Origin: Acetatifactor sp.
GTDB taxonomy: Bacteria; Bacillota; Clostridia; Lachnospirales; Lachnospiraceae
Direction: 5' to 3'
Assembly: GCA_024695935.1 (NCBI GenBank)
Contig: JAILHH010000038.1
Coordinates: forward strand, 1 to 61,655
Length of the DNA stretch: 61,655 nucleotides
The position numbers and the translations under genes were made by a program. Below, in pieces: positions 43,526-52,499 of this stretch; the first letter of the stretch is position 1, and every line of letters begins with the position of its first letter. A model generated the notes under the pieces. The model had not been told where the DNA came from, ran no database searches, and was given only the letters and a program-made list of their open reading frames with translations.

Positions 43526-45337
43526 TCAGGGATTTACCTTTATATATCTGCTTTCAGCCATCTCATCGAAAGATATCTTTCTCTCCCAAAGAGTATTTCC
43601 GGCCTCATCTTCATCTACCTTTTCAAAACCTCGCTCTGCGAAAAAGTCCTTTACCATTCCGTTCTTTGCGGTGGGATAATAATGGCCTCTTAAAGTATGT
43701 ATCCCTCTGAGCAGGCATATGCGTATAAGCTCATCCATCATGGCTTTTTCCATATCCCTCTTTAAAACTCTGCAGCTCATAAGCCACATCTCTATGTCCA
43801 GCACATCGCCACACACCTTGCCGTAGGCAACGCTGACAACACCGTTGTCTCCAAATCGGTCTTTGAGTTTTCCGTATAGCGTTATATATCCATCGTCCTC
43901 GGCTATCCGCTCAATGTCACTCTGACTCATCCTCTTTGTGGTCAGATTGAACTGATTGCTCTTATTGGTAAGCTGAGCGATCCTTGAATAATACACTGAT
44001 GAAAACGGCTTTATCTCGGCCTCCATCAAAAGGCTGTCCAGATACTCACCATAATCTTTAAACTGTACCTCGCTCTCCTGCCTCTTTGCATTTGCCAGAT
44101 ACATCGCATTTCTGTCAAGATCATCCTGTGACAATCGAACCACTTCAAAATACGCAGCTCTGTCCAGGGTTCTTATGTAATCTTCCGCATTTCCTATGTC
44201 TGGAACGGCCGTGCCTGTCAAAGAAGTTTTGACGATTTCTCTCTCTGCCGGATTATCATCCACAAAAACAAAACTGTCAGTTGTAAGATTTATATCCTGT
44301 GCAACCCCTGCCAGGTTCCTGTCCTTTGGCTCCCAGTTTGCCTTAAACCCGATAAAATCATCTTTTTTAAGTACACTGTCAGGTCTCTCAAACCCCTCTC
44401 GGGCAACAGATTCATCATTTTTTGAGTTGACCGTAAGTAGCACTCCCATGCTCATAAGTTCTTTCAGATATGTCTGAAATTCGGCATAAATCTGTCCGGT
44501 GGGGGTCTCCATTCCTATCTCTATATTGTCAGGGCCGTCGTCTCCTATGACACCTCCCCAAAGCGTGTTGTCCAAATCAAGAGACAATGCTTTTTTGTTC
44601 CTGCCGTATATGGCTTTTATTATGGAAGCAAGGTTATATGAAAATGCCGGGATCGCAGGCACTGCCAATGCGTATTTATACATATTCCAATACAGCGGAT
44701 CCGACCATTTATCGATTCCATAAACTGCCTGCTGATAATTAATATCATTTATAAAAAAATTCTCATGCTGTAATGCGAAATCCGCAAATTCATGATTCAG
44801 AGCTCTTACAAATCTGACCCGTCCCTGGATCAGCACGGCATCATTATTTCCCAAGAGTCTGTAAAACGGATAGTCAAAATTGTTTTGAATAACAGGGCAT
44901 GAGTATTTGGAAAGCAAATGCTCCCACAGCCCCTTAAACTTATTTATGACAGACTCATATTTTTCTTGGACCGTATCCCCGGAGTCGTTTGGCATGGGAA
45001 GAGCATCTATGTTTTTGAATGAAGTATGAATATAGATCAGATCCGGGGCAAATTCTATGAGCTCCGGATTATCAAACATGCCGTCTTCGTAGAAGGAATT
45101 GTATTCGGATGAATAAAAGCTCGGAACTATCCCGTAATTTAATAAAAACAGTTCCAGCATATCCCTTACCTCGTCAAAGGTACTTCCCCCAAGTATGGCT
45201 ATCTTTTTGGTGATAGCTCCCTTTGGCAGTTCCTCCAGAAGCTGTTTTTTTATCTTTCGTTTTTTCTTTCTCATCCATTCCGGATCAAAGGGGTACTCGA
45301 GTTCTCTCATTTTTGTTTTCAAATACCTTTCCCTCAT
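43526..45337 (-). CDS. FkbH-like HAD-IIIC/acyltransferase fusion protein
   Basis: FkbH proteins in antibiotic pathways take 1,3-bisphosphoglycerate, remove the phosphate and load D-glyceryl onto an ACP. This protein of about 603 residues has an N-terminal SGNH-like domain (ILGGSTFDEVRDM near 52-64), a HAD-IIIC domain (LSLDLDNTLWGGVIGDDG near 256-273, motif NSKNDE, VFVDDNPAERE) and a GNAT-like C-terminal domain (EMWLMSCRVLKRDME). It is first in the operon with ACP, VOC and SGNH genes. I chose the ATG at 45337 with a weak AGGA site; the 45349 start is a TTG. Confidence 0.88.
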   Translation of the reverse strand: MRERYLKTKMRELEYPFDPEWMRKKKRKIKKQLLEELPKGAITKKIAILGGSTFDEVRDMLELFLLNYGIVPSFYSSEYNSFYEDGMFDNPELIEFAPDLIYIHTSFKNIDALPMPNDSGDTVQEKYESVINKFKGLWEHLLSKYSCPVIQNNFDYPFYRLLGNNDAVLIQGRVRFVRALNHEFADFALQHENFFINDINYQQAVYGIDKWSDPLYWNMYKYALAVPAIPAFSYNLASIIKAIYGRNKKALSLDLDNTLWGGVIGDDGPDNIEIGMETPTGQIYAEFQTYLKELMSMGVLLTVNSKNDESVAREGFERPDSVLKKDDFIGFKANWEPKDRNLAGVAQDINLTTDSFVFVDDNPAEREIVKTSLTGTAVPDIGNAEDYIRTLDRAAYFEVVRLSQDDLDRNAMYLANAKRQESEVQFKDYGEYLDSLLMEAEIKPFSSVYYSRIAQLTNKSNQFNLTTKRMSQSDIERIAEDDGYITLYGKLKDRFGDNGVVSVAYGKVCGDVLDIEMWLMSCRVLKRDMEKAMMDELIRICLLRGIHTLRGHYYPTAKNGMVKDFFAERGFEKVDEDEAGNTLWERKISFDEMAESRYIKVNP

Positions 45338-45360
45338 TTTTTCCTGCAAATAACAGGTTT

Positions 45361-45389
45361 ATTATAATTTTATTCAAAACAAATAGCAA
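45361..45389 (-). promoter_or_regulatory. Promoter of the FkbH-ACP-VOC-SGNH operon
   Basis: Minus strand: TTGCTA (45384-45389), 17 bp, TATAAT (45361-45366). The 88-bp divergent gap to the MBOAT gene must also hold that gene's promoter; TATGAT at 45402 is a weak candidate. Confidence 0.6.
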
Positions 45390-45437
45390 CCGATTTTAAT
45401 ATATGATAAACTGATTTAGATATTTACGGAGGGGCTT

Positions 45438-46925
45438 ATGCTATTTAATTCACAGATCTTCATTTTTATATTCTTACCCATCACCCTGACGGGCTGGTTT
45501 TTGTTAAATCATTTCAAATTCTATAAACTTGCTTTGTGGTACCTTGTGGGGTCAAGTTTCTGGTTTTACGGATATTTCAATACCTCTTATCTGCTTATCC
45601 TGCTCTCAAGTATCACGGTAAATTATCTCGTCAGCTTCCTCATGGAAAGAAATGAGAAGTTAGAAACACCACTGTTTATTTTCGGACTTGCAGCCAACAT
45701 TGGACTGCTGGGATATTATAAATACTATGATTTCTTTATCGACAATATAAATCATGTATTCCGGACGGATTTTGCATTAAAACATATTTTACTGCCACTC
45801 GGAATAAGCTTTTTTACTCTGCAACAGATTTCGTTTTTGATCGATCGCCATTGGGGAACGGCAGAGCACTACAGTTTATCTGAATACTTTGCCTACGTGA
45901 CCTTTTTCCCTCAATTGATTGCAGGTCCCATCGTGCTGCATAACGAAATAATCCCTCAGTTTAACGACCCGGAAAAAAGACGTTTCAATAAGGTTAACTT
46001 TAGGGACGGACTGATCCTTTTCATACTTGGCCTTATAAAAAAAGTATTGATCGCCGACACTTTTGCATACATGGTAAACTTCGGCTTTGAAAAGATATAC
46101 TATGTCGACACCCCTTCCGCCTGGATCATCGCCCTGTCTTATACCTTCGAACTGTACTTTGACTTCAGCGGATATTGCGATATGGCAGTAGGTCTCGGAA
46201 GAATGTTTAATTTTGAACTGCCCATAAACTTTAATTCACCTTACAAATCCCACTCTGTTCCCGAATATTGGAACAGGTGGCATGCAACTTTGACAAGATT
46301 TTTTACAAATTATATCTACATGCCTCTGACCATAAAGGGCGTGCGCAAAAAAAAGAAAAAACTCTACTCTGTACTGGCACCCATGGTTGTCTTTTTCATA
46401 AGCGGATTCTGGCACGGTGCAAGCTGGACATTTGTCATCTGGGGTATAACTCAGGGTCTGGCCACTGTATGGTGCCAGCGAAAGTTCCTTAAGACCGGCA
46501 AAAAATTAAAACCCCTGGCATGGATCACAACCTTCACATTCACGGTGATCACTCAGGCAATTTTCAGAAGTGAGACCATGGACAATATGGTCAGAATCCT
46601 AAGGGGTATGTTTACATTAAAATATACAGGATTTATGAGGGAAGTTGCAGAAAGCCTTAAGGGCGACCTGCTGTTTAAAGGCCTGTTTTCATTTATCTCT
46701 CCCAGAGTTTCTTTTGAAGCATATTACATGATCGCTTTTTTCGTGATGGTCATTCTATTTGCCATTTGTACAGTTATCCTCATGGGAAAGAATGCTCACG
46801 AAATATTGGCTTCACAACAGGAAAAAGGGTATACATTCACCTTCTGTGCTATGTTGTCCCTGGCCTTTACATGGTGTCTGATATCCCTTTCGCAGGTAAG
46901 CACGTTCCTGTACTTTAATTTTTAA
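45438..46925 (+). CDS. MBOAT-family O-acyltransferase (AlgI/DltB-like)
   Basis: The 495-residue polytopic protein has the MBOAT landmarks: AYVTFFPQLIAGPIVLHNE, FDFSGYCDMAVGLGRMFNFELPINFNSPY, VPEYWNRWHATLTRFF (His282) and the catalytic His326 in FWHGASWTFVIWG. Such proteins move acyl groups across the membrane to surface polymers, taking them from an ACP-like carrier (DltC in the Dlt system) or another donor. It is divergent from the FkbH-ACP operon by 88 bases, with an excellent GGAGGGG site. The pairing suggests it uses the FkbH-loaded ACP. Confidence 0.93.
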   Translation: MLFNSQIFIFIFLPITLTGWFLLNHFKFYKLALWYLVGSSFWFYGYFNTSYLLILLSSITVNYLVSFLMERNEKLETPLFIFGLAANIGLLGYYKYYDFFIDNINHVFRTDFALKHILLPLGISFFTLQQISFLIDRHWGTAEHYSLSEYFAYVTFFPQLIAGPIVLHNEIIPQFNDPEKRRFNKVNFRDGLILFILGLIKKVLIADTFAYMVNFGFEKIYYVDTPSAWIIALSYTFELYFDFSGYCDMAVGLGRMFNFELPINFNSPYKSHSVPEYWNRWHATLTRFFTNYIYMPLTIKGVRKKKKKLYSVLAPMVVFFISGFWHGASWTFVIWGITQGLATVWCQRKFLKTGKKLKPLAWITTFTFTVITQAIFRSETMDNMVRILRGMFTLKYTGFMREVAESLKGDLLFKGLFSFISPRVSFEAYYMIAFFVMVILFAICTVILMGKNAHEILASQQEKGYTFTFCAMLSLAFTWCLISLSQVSTFLYFNF

Positions 46926-46927
46926 AT

Positions 46928-47000
46928 CAATAAAAAAAACCGGTTTCCACTGTTCAGACATATCAGCCTGATGAATGGAAACCGGTATTTTTATTTTCTA
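46928..47000. terminator. Bidirectional terminator between MBOAT and transketolase genes
   Basis: ACCGGTTTCCA...TGGAAACCGGT with A/T runs on both sides and a roughly 33-base loop. Confidence 0.8.
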
Positions 47001-47007
47001 AAGGTAT

Positions 47008-47952
47008 TTATTTACCCAAAAATTCTTTTATGTGCTTGTAAACGCCTTCAGCGTCAAGCTCATATTTGTGAAGAAGGTCAAATGCGGGACCCGACTCGCC
47101 GAATACGTCGTTAATTCCAAGTCTCTTTACAAGTGTAGGGCACTTTTCTGAAAGGCAGTCACATACCGCACTTCCAAGTCCTCCGATAATGGAATGCTCT
47201 TCAACAGTCACAACTTTTCCTGTCTTCTTTGCACTCTTTATGATGAGCTCCTCATCAAGAGGCTTTATGGTGCAGATATTTATTACCTCTGCGTCAATTC
47301 CATCCTCTGCAAGCTTCTTTGCAGCGCCGATGGAAGAATCAAGTCCGAGTCCTGTGGCAACGATGGTAACATCCTTGCCTTCCTTTACGATCTGGCCTTT
47401 TCCGATCTCGAACTTAAAGTTCTCGGGATCGTTTACAACGGGAACTGCCGCACGTCCGAGTCTGATGTACACAGGTCCTTTGTATTCTGCTGCGGCTCTT
47501 ACTGCGGCTCTGGCCTCAATATCATCTGAAGGAACCATCACCACCATACCGGGGATCGTTCTCATCAGAGCGATATCCTCGTTACACTGATGTGTAGCTC
47601 CGTCCTCACCTACTGTGATACCCGCATGGCTCGCACAGATCTTTACGTTCAGGTTAGGATAACCTATTGAGTTTCTCACCTGCTCATATGCTCTTCCTGA
47701 TGCAAACATAGCAAAAGAGCTTACGAAGGGGATCTTACCCATGGTGGCAAGTCCTGCTGCCACACCCATCATATTTGCCTCAGCGATTCCCGCATCAAAG
47801 AATCTGTCGGGATATGCCTTTTTAAACATTGCTGTCTTTGTAGCACCTGCAAGGTCGGCATCCATGACTACGATATCGGGATTCTCGGCACCAAGTTCCA
47901 CCAATGTGGCGCCATAGCTTTCTCTGGTAGCGATCTTTTTAACTTCTGCCAT
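47008..47952 (-). CDS. Transketolase, C-terminal subunit
   Basis: This half carries the pyrimidine-binding and C-terminal domains (MVVMVPSDDIEARAAVRAA, YIRLGR and the EEHSIIGGLG block). With the N-terminal subunit it forms the split transketolase common in Clostridia, moving two-carbon units in the pentose phosphate pathway. I chose the ATG at 47952 (314 residues, MAEVKKIATRESYG) with AAGGAGG nine bases upstream; the ribosome site overlaps the end of the partner gene. Confidence 0.94.
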   Translation of the reverse strand: MAEVKKIATRESYGATLVELGAENPDIVVMDADLAGATKTAMFKKAYPDRFFDAGIAEANMMGVAAGLATMGKIPFVSSFAMFASGRAYEQVRNSIGYPNLNVKICASHAGITVGEDGATHQCNEDIALMRTIPGMVVMVPSDDIEARAAVRAAAEYKGPVYIRLGRAAVPVVNDPENFKFEIGKGQIVKEGKDVTIVATGLGLDSSIGAAKKLAEDGIDAEVINICTIKPLDEELIIKSAKKTGKVVTVEEHSIIGGLGSAVCDCLSEKCPTLVKRLGINDVFGESGPAFDLLHKYELDAEGVYKHIKEFLGK

Positions 47953-47956
47953 CTGC

Positions 47957-48796
47957 TTACGCCTCCTTCTTTGCAAGTTCTTCGGTTATTTTGTCAAGGT
48001 CTGCCATGGCAACCTTAAACTCCTCATCATTGGGAGCCTTGCCATGCCATCCCGCGTTATTCTCCATGAAAGATACGCCCTTGCCCTTCACTGAATGGAA
48101 GACTATACATGTAGGCATTCCCTTTGTGGCCTTTGCCTCTGAAAGAGCGCTTCTGATGGAATCAAAATCATGTGCATCAGCATTGATCACATGAAAATTG
48201 AAGCTCTCGAATTTCTTGTCGATGGGATAGGGAGAACATACCTCATCGATGGGGCCGTCAATCTGAAGATTGTTATTGTCCACCATAATGCAGAGGTTGT
48301 CCAGCTTGTGGAAGCCTGCAAACATTGCTGCCTCCCAAACCTGGCCTTCCTGGATCTCACCGTCACCTAAAAGTGAGTACACTCTGAAATCCTTTTTGTC
48401 CATCTTGCCTGCAAGAGCCATACCGACTGCGGCAGACACTCCCTGTCCGAGGGAACCTGATGACATGTCAACGCCGGGAATATTGATACAAGGATGTCCC
48501 TGGAGATATGAACCAATATGTCTGAGTGTGATTAAATCCTCCACAGGGAAAAATCCCTTCTGTGCAAGAGCTGCATACAGTCCGGGTGCTGTATGTCCCT
48601 TAGATAATACAAAACGATCTCTGTCCGGATCATCCGGATTCTTTGGATCTACATTCATCTCCTCAAAATAAAGAAACGTAAAAACATCAGCCGCTGAAAG
48701 GGATCCTCCGGGATGTCCGGCTTTAGCACTGTGAACTGATGTGATGATGCCCTTTCGAACTTCATTTGCAATTTTTTGAAGTTCCAAATTGTTCAT
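47957..48796 (-). CDS. Transketolase, N-terminal subunit
   Basis: This half binds the thiamine diphosphate diphosphate: GHPGGSLSAADVFTFLYF, VLSKGHTAPGLYAAL, the ThDP motif GDGEIQEGQVWEAAMFAGFHKLDNLCIMVDNN (GDG...NN), and GWHGKAPND. It has 279 residues, the usual size of this subunit. It stops four bases before the start of the partner gene. Confidence 0.95.
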   Translation of the reverse strand: MNNLELQKIANEVRKGIITSVHSAKAGHPGGSLSAADVFTFLYFEEMNVDPKNPDDPDRDRFVLSKGHTAPGLYAALAQKGFFPVEDLITLRHIGSYLQGHPCINIPGVDMSSGSLGQGVSAAVGMALAGKMDKKDFRVYSLLGDGEIQEGQVWEAAMFAGFHKLDNLCIMVDNNNLQIDGPIDEVCSPYPIDKKFESFNFHVINADAHDFDSIRSALSEAKATKGMPTCIVFHSVKGKGVSFMENNAGWHGKAPNDEEFKVAMADLDKITEELAKKEA

Positions 48797-49034
48797 ACAA
48801 ACTACCTTGTCCTTTCCATAAAAAAATTATCAAAAAAGTTTTTCGGTTTTTAAACAAAATCGTACTTGATAATACTAGCATATAAAAAATGACCCGTCTA
48901 GTGCCCCAGACCACCTAAAAAACGTTATTTTTGTTCTTTTTTTTATGCAATTTGCAAGTTTGACTGATTTCGTTTGAGGTGTACAATGTTCTTGTCTACT
49001 AAATGTTGTGTTTACGTAATTTCGGAGATTTTTT
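48797..49034. promoter_or_regulatory. Divergent promoter region, transketolase and AEC carrier
   Basis: On the plus strand: TTGACT (48960-48965), 16 bp, TACAAT (48982-48987) for the carrier gene. On the minus strand a TATTAT near 48875 is the best -10 for transketolase but lacks a clear -35. A weak GTCT-N8-AGAC dyad lies near 48896-48911. Confidence 0.5.
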
Positions 49035-49982
49035 ATGGATCAGTTGATTTTCAGTTTAAATGCCACAGTCCCTCTCTTTTTGATGATGCTTCTGGGCTTC
49101 ATACTCAGGCAGATCGGAATGTTTGACGATAACTTTGTTAAAAAGCTGAACACCTTTAACTTTAAGGTGACTTTGCCTGTTCTGTTGTTTACGGATATCT
49201 CATCCTCGAATTTTCTGTCCGTATGGGATACAAAATATGTATTGTTCTGTTTTTTTGTAACCCTTTTCTGCATCCTTTGTCTGTGGTTTGTCGGAAGCCT
49301 CTTTATCGACAAAAAAGGCGACCTTGGTGAATTTGTGCAGGGTTCCTACAGAAGTGCCGCCGCAACTCTCGGGATCGCATTTACCACAAATATTTACGGT
49401 GACTCCGGCATGGGTCCTCTCATGATAATCGCCTCTGTTCCTCTTTATAATATTGCAGCGGTTTTGATACTTTCTTTTTCCGGTCCCTCCGGCGGAAGCC
49501 TTGATAAAAAAGCCCTGAAAGGGTCGCTTTTAGGAGTCTTAAAAAACCCCATTCTCATCGGAATATTTACAGGTATCGCCGCATCTTTGATAAATCTTCG
49601 CTTCCCGCCCATGCTTGACAAAGCGGTGAACAACGTGGCAGTGCTCTCTTCTCCCCTTACCCTTATCGGTCTGGGAGCAAGCTTTGAAGGTGCAAAGGCA
49701 GTAAAAAAGATCGCACCAACCCTGGCGTCAAGTTTTATAAAACTTGTACTCTGGCCCGGAATTTTCGTACCTCTTGCCCTATTACTGGGATTCAGGAACG
49801 AATCACTTATAGGTATCGTTACCCTCGTAGGGCTTCCCACCACTGCTTCAAGCTTTGTAATGGCTAAGTCAATGGGCCACGACGGGGTACTTACATCAAG
49901 CATCGTGGTGGTCACCACATTCCTCTGTCCATTTACACTTACAGTTATTCTCTACATTTTAAAAACCATGGGGGCTATATAA
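49035..49982 (+). CDS. Auxin efflux carrier (AEC) family transporter
   Basis: The 315-residue protein has about ten membrane helices in two five-helix halves. The first has PLFLMMLLGFILRQIGMFDD, VTLPVLLFTDISSSNF and SYRSAAATLGIAF; the second is ALLLGFRNESLIGIVTLVGLPTTASSFVMAKSMG. Bacterial members often export or import small organic acids, such as malate. The substrate here is unknown. Its end overlaps the convergent glycosyltransferase gene by eight bases. Confidence 0.88.
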   Translation: MDQLIFSLNATVPLFLMMLLGFILRQIGMFDDNFVKKLNTFNFKVTLPVLLFTDISSSNFLSVWDTKYVLFCFFVTLFCILCLWFVGSLFIDKKGDLGEFVQGSYRSAAATLGIAFTTNIYGDSGMGPLMIIASVPLYNIAAVLILSFSGPSGGSLDKKALKGSLLGVLKNPILIGIFTGIAASLINLRFPPMLDKAVNNVAVLSSPLTLIGLGASFEGAKAVKKIAPTLASSFIKLVLWPGIFVPLALLLGFRNESLIGIVTLVGLPTTASSFVMAKSMGHDGVLTSSIVVVTTFLCPFTLTVILYILKTMGAI

Positions 49983-51156
49983 GCTGCATCAACAGATCTC
50001 TGTGGATCTCTTCGGCTCTGTGCTCCCAGGTCTCACCTTTAAGTGCAAATTCTCTGCAACCATCAGACATTTCCTGAAGACCCGCCGGATCCTTTAACAG
50101 TTCCTTTACTCTTCTAACGCCTTCTGAGATTTCTCCGTCACTCAGGCCAAACATCACCGCCAAGCCCTCAGGGATGGTTTCCTCCAAATATCTGCTTGTT
50201 TCTGTCACCGGTACCGCACCATTTAACATACTGTTATAGATCCTCTCATGACTTCCGTCCTTAAACCATGGCATTGAATTTAATACCATCTTACTGTCAT
50301 TCATAAGCTCTATCACTTTTTCAGGGCTTACAAAGCCTTTAAATTCCACATTTTTGTATTTGTCTATGCCGCATTTTTCCCAGTTTCTTCCATAAATCGT
50401 AATGTTTATTCCCGCATCGGCAAAGGCTTTTATTATCTTTTCCCTAAAATGTGACCCTACGACTCTTTCTATATAAACGCATTTTGCCATAAAAAGCCTG
50501 AATTCTTCTTTCGTCATTACCACATTTTCTTTTAAAAGTTCTGCCTTTAAAACCTCCGGGATCGTCTGCTCCGGCCGCTCTATCAGTTCTCTTATGGCGC
50601 TTTCGCATACTTTTTTTGCGACGGGGCCATACTCCGTGAGATCCGGCTCTGTGTATGACTCTCCAAAATAGCATCCCACATACAACAGGTCTGTCTCTCT
50701 GTCCTTTACGGGTTTGACTTTATCCGACAGAGAAGTTCCGCCATGGGGTAAAAATCCCACCGTAGGCACATTTTCATAATAGTCCGTCACATACTTCATG
50801 TGATCTCTGTCCACAGTAAGTATCACGCCTGTTGCGGGAGTCTCAAGCAAAATATTGTGATACCAGTAGGGATGATCCACCAGGATATTTATGCAATATA
50901 TTCCCAGAGTCTCCCATACATTGACACCTGACGGAGTCTTTAAGGAATAGAAATTCGAATTAAAGCCGATCATTGCAAGAACTTTTCTCTCCTGCATATA
51001 TGCATAGAGGCGGCCCAGCTCATCCATGGGCTTATCGCAGTCAAAATCAAAGATCTCATATCCAAGCTCGATGAATTTTTTCTTCATCAGGTCACTGAAA
51101 TGATTCAGAGTATTTAATTGTGTTTTAAACATTACAAGGCTTGTTTTTTCTGTCAT
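49975..51156 (-). CDS. CgeB-like glycosyltransferase
   Basis: The 393-residue protein has a GT-B layout. The N-terminal half starts LVMFKTQLNTLNHFSDLM, has GIYCINILVDHPYWYHN and ends FLPHGGTSL. The C-terminal half matches Glyco_trans_1_2/CgeB (DLLYVGCYFGESY, NITIYGRNWEKCG, VEFKGFVSPEKVIELMNDSKMVLNSMPWFKDGSHERIYNSMLNGAV). CgeB is a Bacillus spore-coat glycosyltransferase. The gene follows a radical SAM gene in the same operon. Substrates unknown. Confidence 0.82.
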   Translation of the reverse strand: MTEKTSLVMFKTQLNTLNHFSDLMKKKFIELGYEIFDFDCDKPMDELGRLYAYMQERKVLAMIGFNSNFYSLKTPSGVNVWETLGIYCINILVDHPYWYHNILLETPATGVILTVDRDHMKYVTDYYENVPTVGFLPHGGTSLSDKVKPVKDRETDLLYVGCYFGESYTEPDLTEYGPVAKKVCESAIRELIERPEQTIPEVLKAELLKENVVMTKEEFRLFMAKCVYIERVVGSHFREKIIKAFADAGINITIYGRNWEKCGIDKYKNVEFKGFVSPEKVIELMNDSKMVLNSMPWFKDGSHERIYNSMLNGAVPVTETSRYLEETIPEGLAVMFGLSDGEISEGVRRVKELLKDPAGLQEMSDGCREFALKGETWEHRAEEIHRDLLMQLI

Positions 51157-51186
51157 CTGGACCGCTCCGTTTACTTTGCCCGTGAT

Positions 51187-52311
51187 TTAAACCCAATCCT
51201 CAAGAGTCGAGTTTTTGCCGACAATCTCCCACTTGTGCGGTTCACCCGCAATGCAAAAACTGCATCTAGCCATAGGAACCAGAAGACTGAGTTTTATCTT
51301 TTCCACCGTCAGTTCATCCGAATACAGATCTATGCCCTCATCCGTGGGAAGGGATTTTCCATACTTTTCATTGAAATACTTTGTTGTAAAAGGGGCATAG
51401 CAGGGTGCTATCTTTCCGTCATGCAGACATGTACAGCCTGCCTGAAAACAATGATAGAAAAAATCTGGATCGCCGTTTGGCTTAAGGGTCTGGGTCTTGT
51501 TAAACTCCGGGATCATATCCGTGATGGTAAAGGGTATCTTTTCATCCACCAGCATCTTCTTTATGTCACCGATCTTTTTTTCCAACGGCGGATAAAATGA
51601 TATATGGAAAAAGGCTTTGTTCATTCTCATGGATTCCTTTAACTCTTCGTTTATCCTGTCAAGGAGCATGGCATTTGTGACCACCGTGATCAGACTGCCG
51701 GGATAAACCGATCTGGACAGTTCTATGAATCTCGGAAGTTCCTCATTTAACAGCGGCTCTCCTCCAAGGATCCTTATGACACCAATGTCTTTTATATATT
51801 TTTTCAGTTGATTTATGTCTTTTTCGAATTTGGCAAGATCAGTAAATACCGGCTGTTCAACCAAAGGTGAATAGTGGGTGCAGTATTTACAGTTCAGATT
51901 ACAGTGATCTGCCACGTGATATTCAAGATATGATAAATAGGGATCCTCCGCCATGGGAGTCACCAGATATGGGATCAGATCCTTGTGACCTTCGAAGCCG
52001 TCAAAAAGTCTGATGCCGTTATAGATATCATCGGTATTCATTCCTCCGCGCAGAAGCTTAAACACCAGATCATTGTATTGCATGTAATATTCCTTGGGTA
52101 TTACGAGAATGGACAATTCCCCGCACAGATATTTTTGCAGGAAAAATTCCACAGAAATCTCCCCTTCTTTCGAGGGCTCGTCGACCACAAAATGATCGAC
52201 TGCGATCCGCTCTCCGCCGTTTTGGGAAAGCATTTCCGAATAATCATTTTCCAGGAGTTTTTTCATCAAAAGACTCCATTTGGAATTACCGTATACCCCA
52301 AGATGTATCAT
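51187..52311 (-). CDS. Radical SAM protein with extra C-terminal Cys clusters
   Basis: The 374-residue protein has an N-terminal Rossmann-like stretch (LGVYGNSKWSLLMKKLL, to about 110), then the radical SAM motif CNLNCKYC (Cys137, Cys141, Cys144) with RILGGEPLLNEE. The C-terminal Cys set (YHCFQAGCTCLHDGKIAPCYAPF and, later, ARCSFC) recalls SPASM-type auxiliary iron-sulfur clusters. The target is unknown; a small Cys-rich peptide is encoded right upstream and a CgeB-like glycosyltransferase right downstream. Confidence 0.85.
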   Translation of the reverse strand: MIHLGVYGNSKWSLLMKKLLENDYSEMLSQNGGERIAVDHFVVDEPSKEGEISVEFFLQKYLCGELSILVIPKEYYMQYNDLVFKLLRGGMNTDDIYNGIRLFDGFEGHKDLIPYLVTPMAEDPYLSYLEYHVADHCNLNCKYCTHYSPLVEQPVFTDLAKFEKDINQLKKYIKDIGVIRILGGEPLLNEELPRFIELSRSVYPGSLITVVTNAMLLDRINEELKESMRMNKAFFHISFYPPLEKKIGDIKKMLVDEKIPFTITDMIPEFNKTQTLKPNGDPDFFYHCFQAGCTCLHDGKIAPCYAPFTTKYFNEKYGKSLPTDEGIDLYSDELTVEKIKLSLLVPMARCSFCIAGEPHKWEIVGKNSTLEDWV

Positions 52312-52319
52312 GTCCCCTC

Positions 52320-52496
52320 CTACATTTGATGCCTTACTACGGCATATTCATCGTCTGCTCTGAAATACGGGCACTCCCGCTGCGTTCCGGTAATGAATCT
52401 GTAATACTCATCCTCATCCAGATTTACCATGCAGGAATAGCTTTCATAATCTTCGTCATAAACATAATTGACACACGCGTCACAATTGCTTGCCAC
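52320..52496 (-). CDS. Small Cys protein, DUF6472-like (58 residues)
   Basis: A short gene starting with GTG at 52496 and ending TAG at 52320-52322. AAGGAGG lies eight bases upstream, inside the end of rsmI. The protein begins MASNCDACVNYVYDEDY, has SCMVNLDEDE in the middle and RECPYFRADDEY near the end, with four Cys placed like a small metal or Fe-S site. This matches my memory of the DUF6472 family of Clostridia. It sits in an operon just nine bases before the radical SAM gene. It is probably real given its ribosome site and acidic, patterned sequence. Confidence 0.85.
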   Translation of the reverse strand: MASNCDACVNYVYDEDYESYSCMVNLDEDEYYRFITGTQRECPYFRADDEYAVVRHQM

Positions 52497-52499
52497 GGA

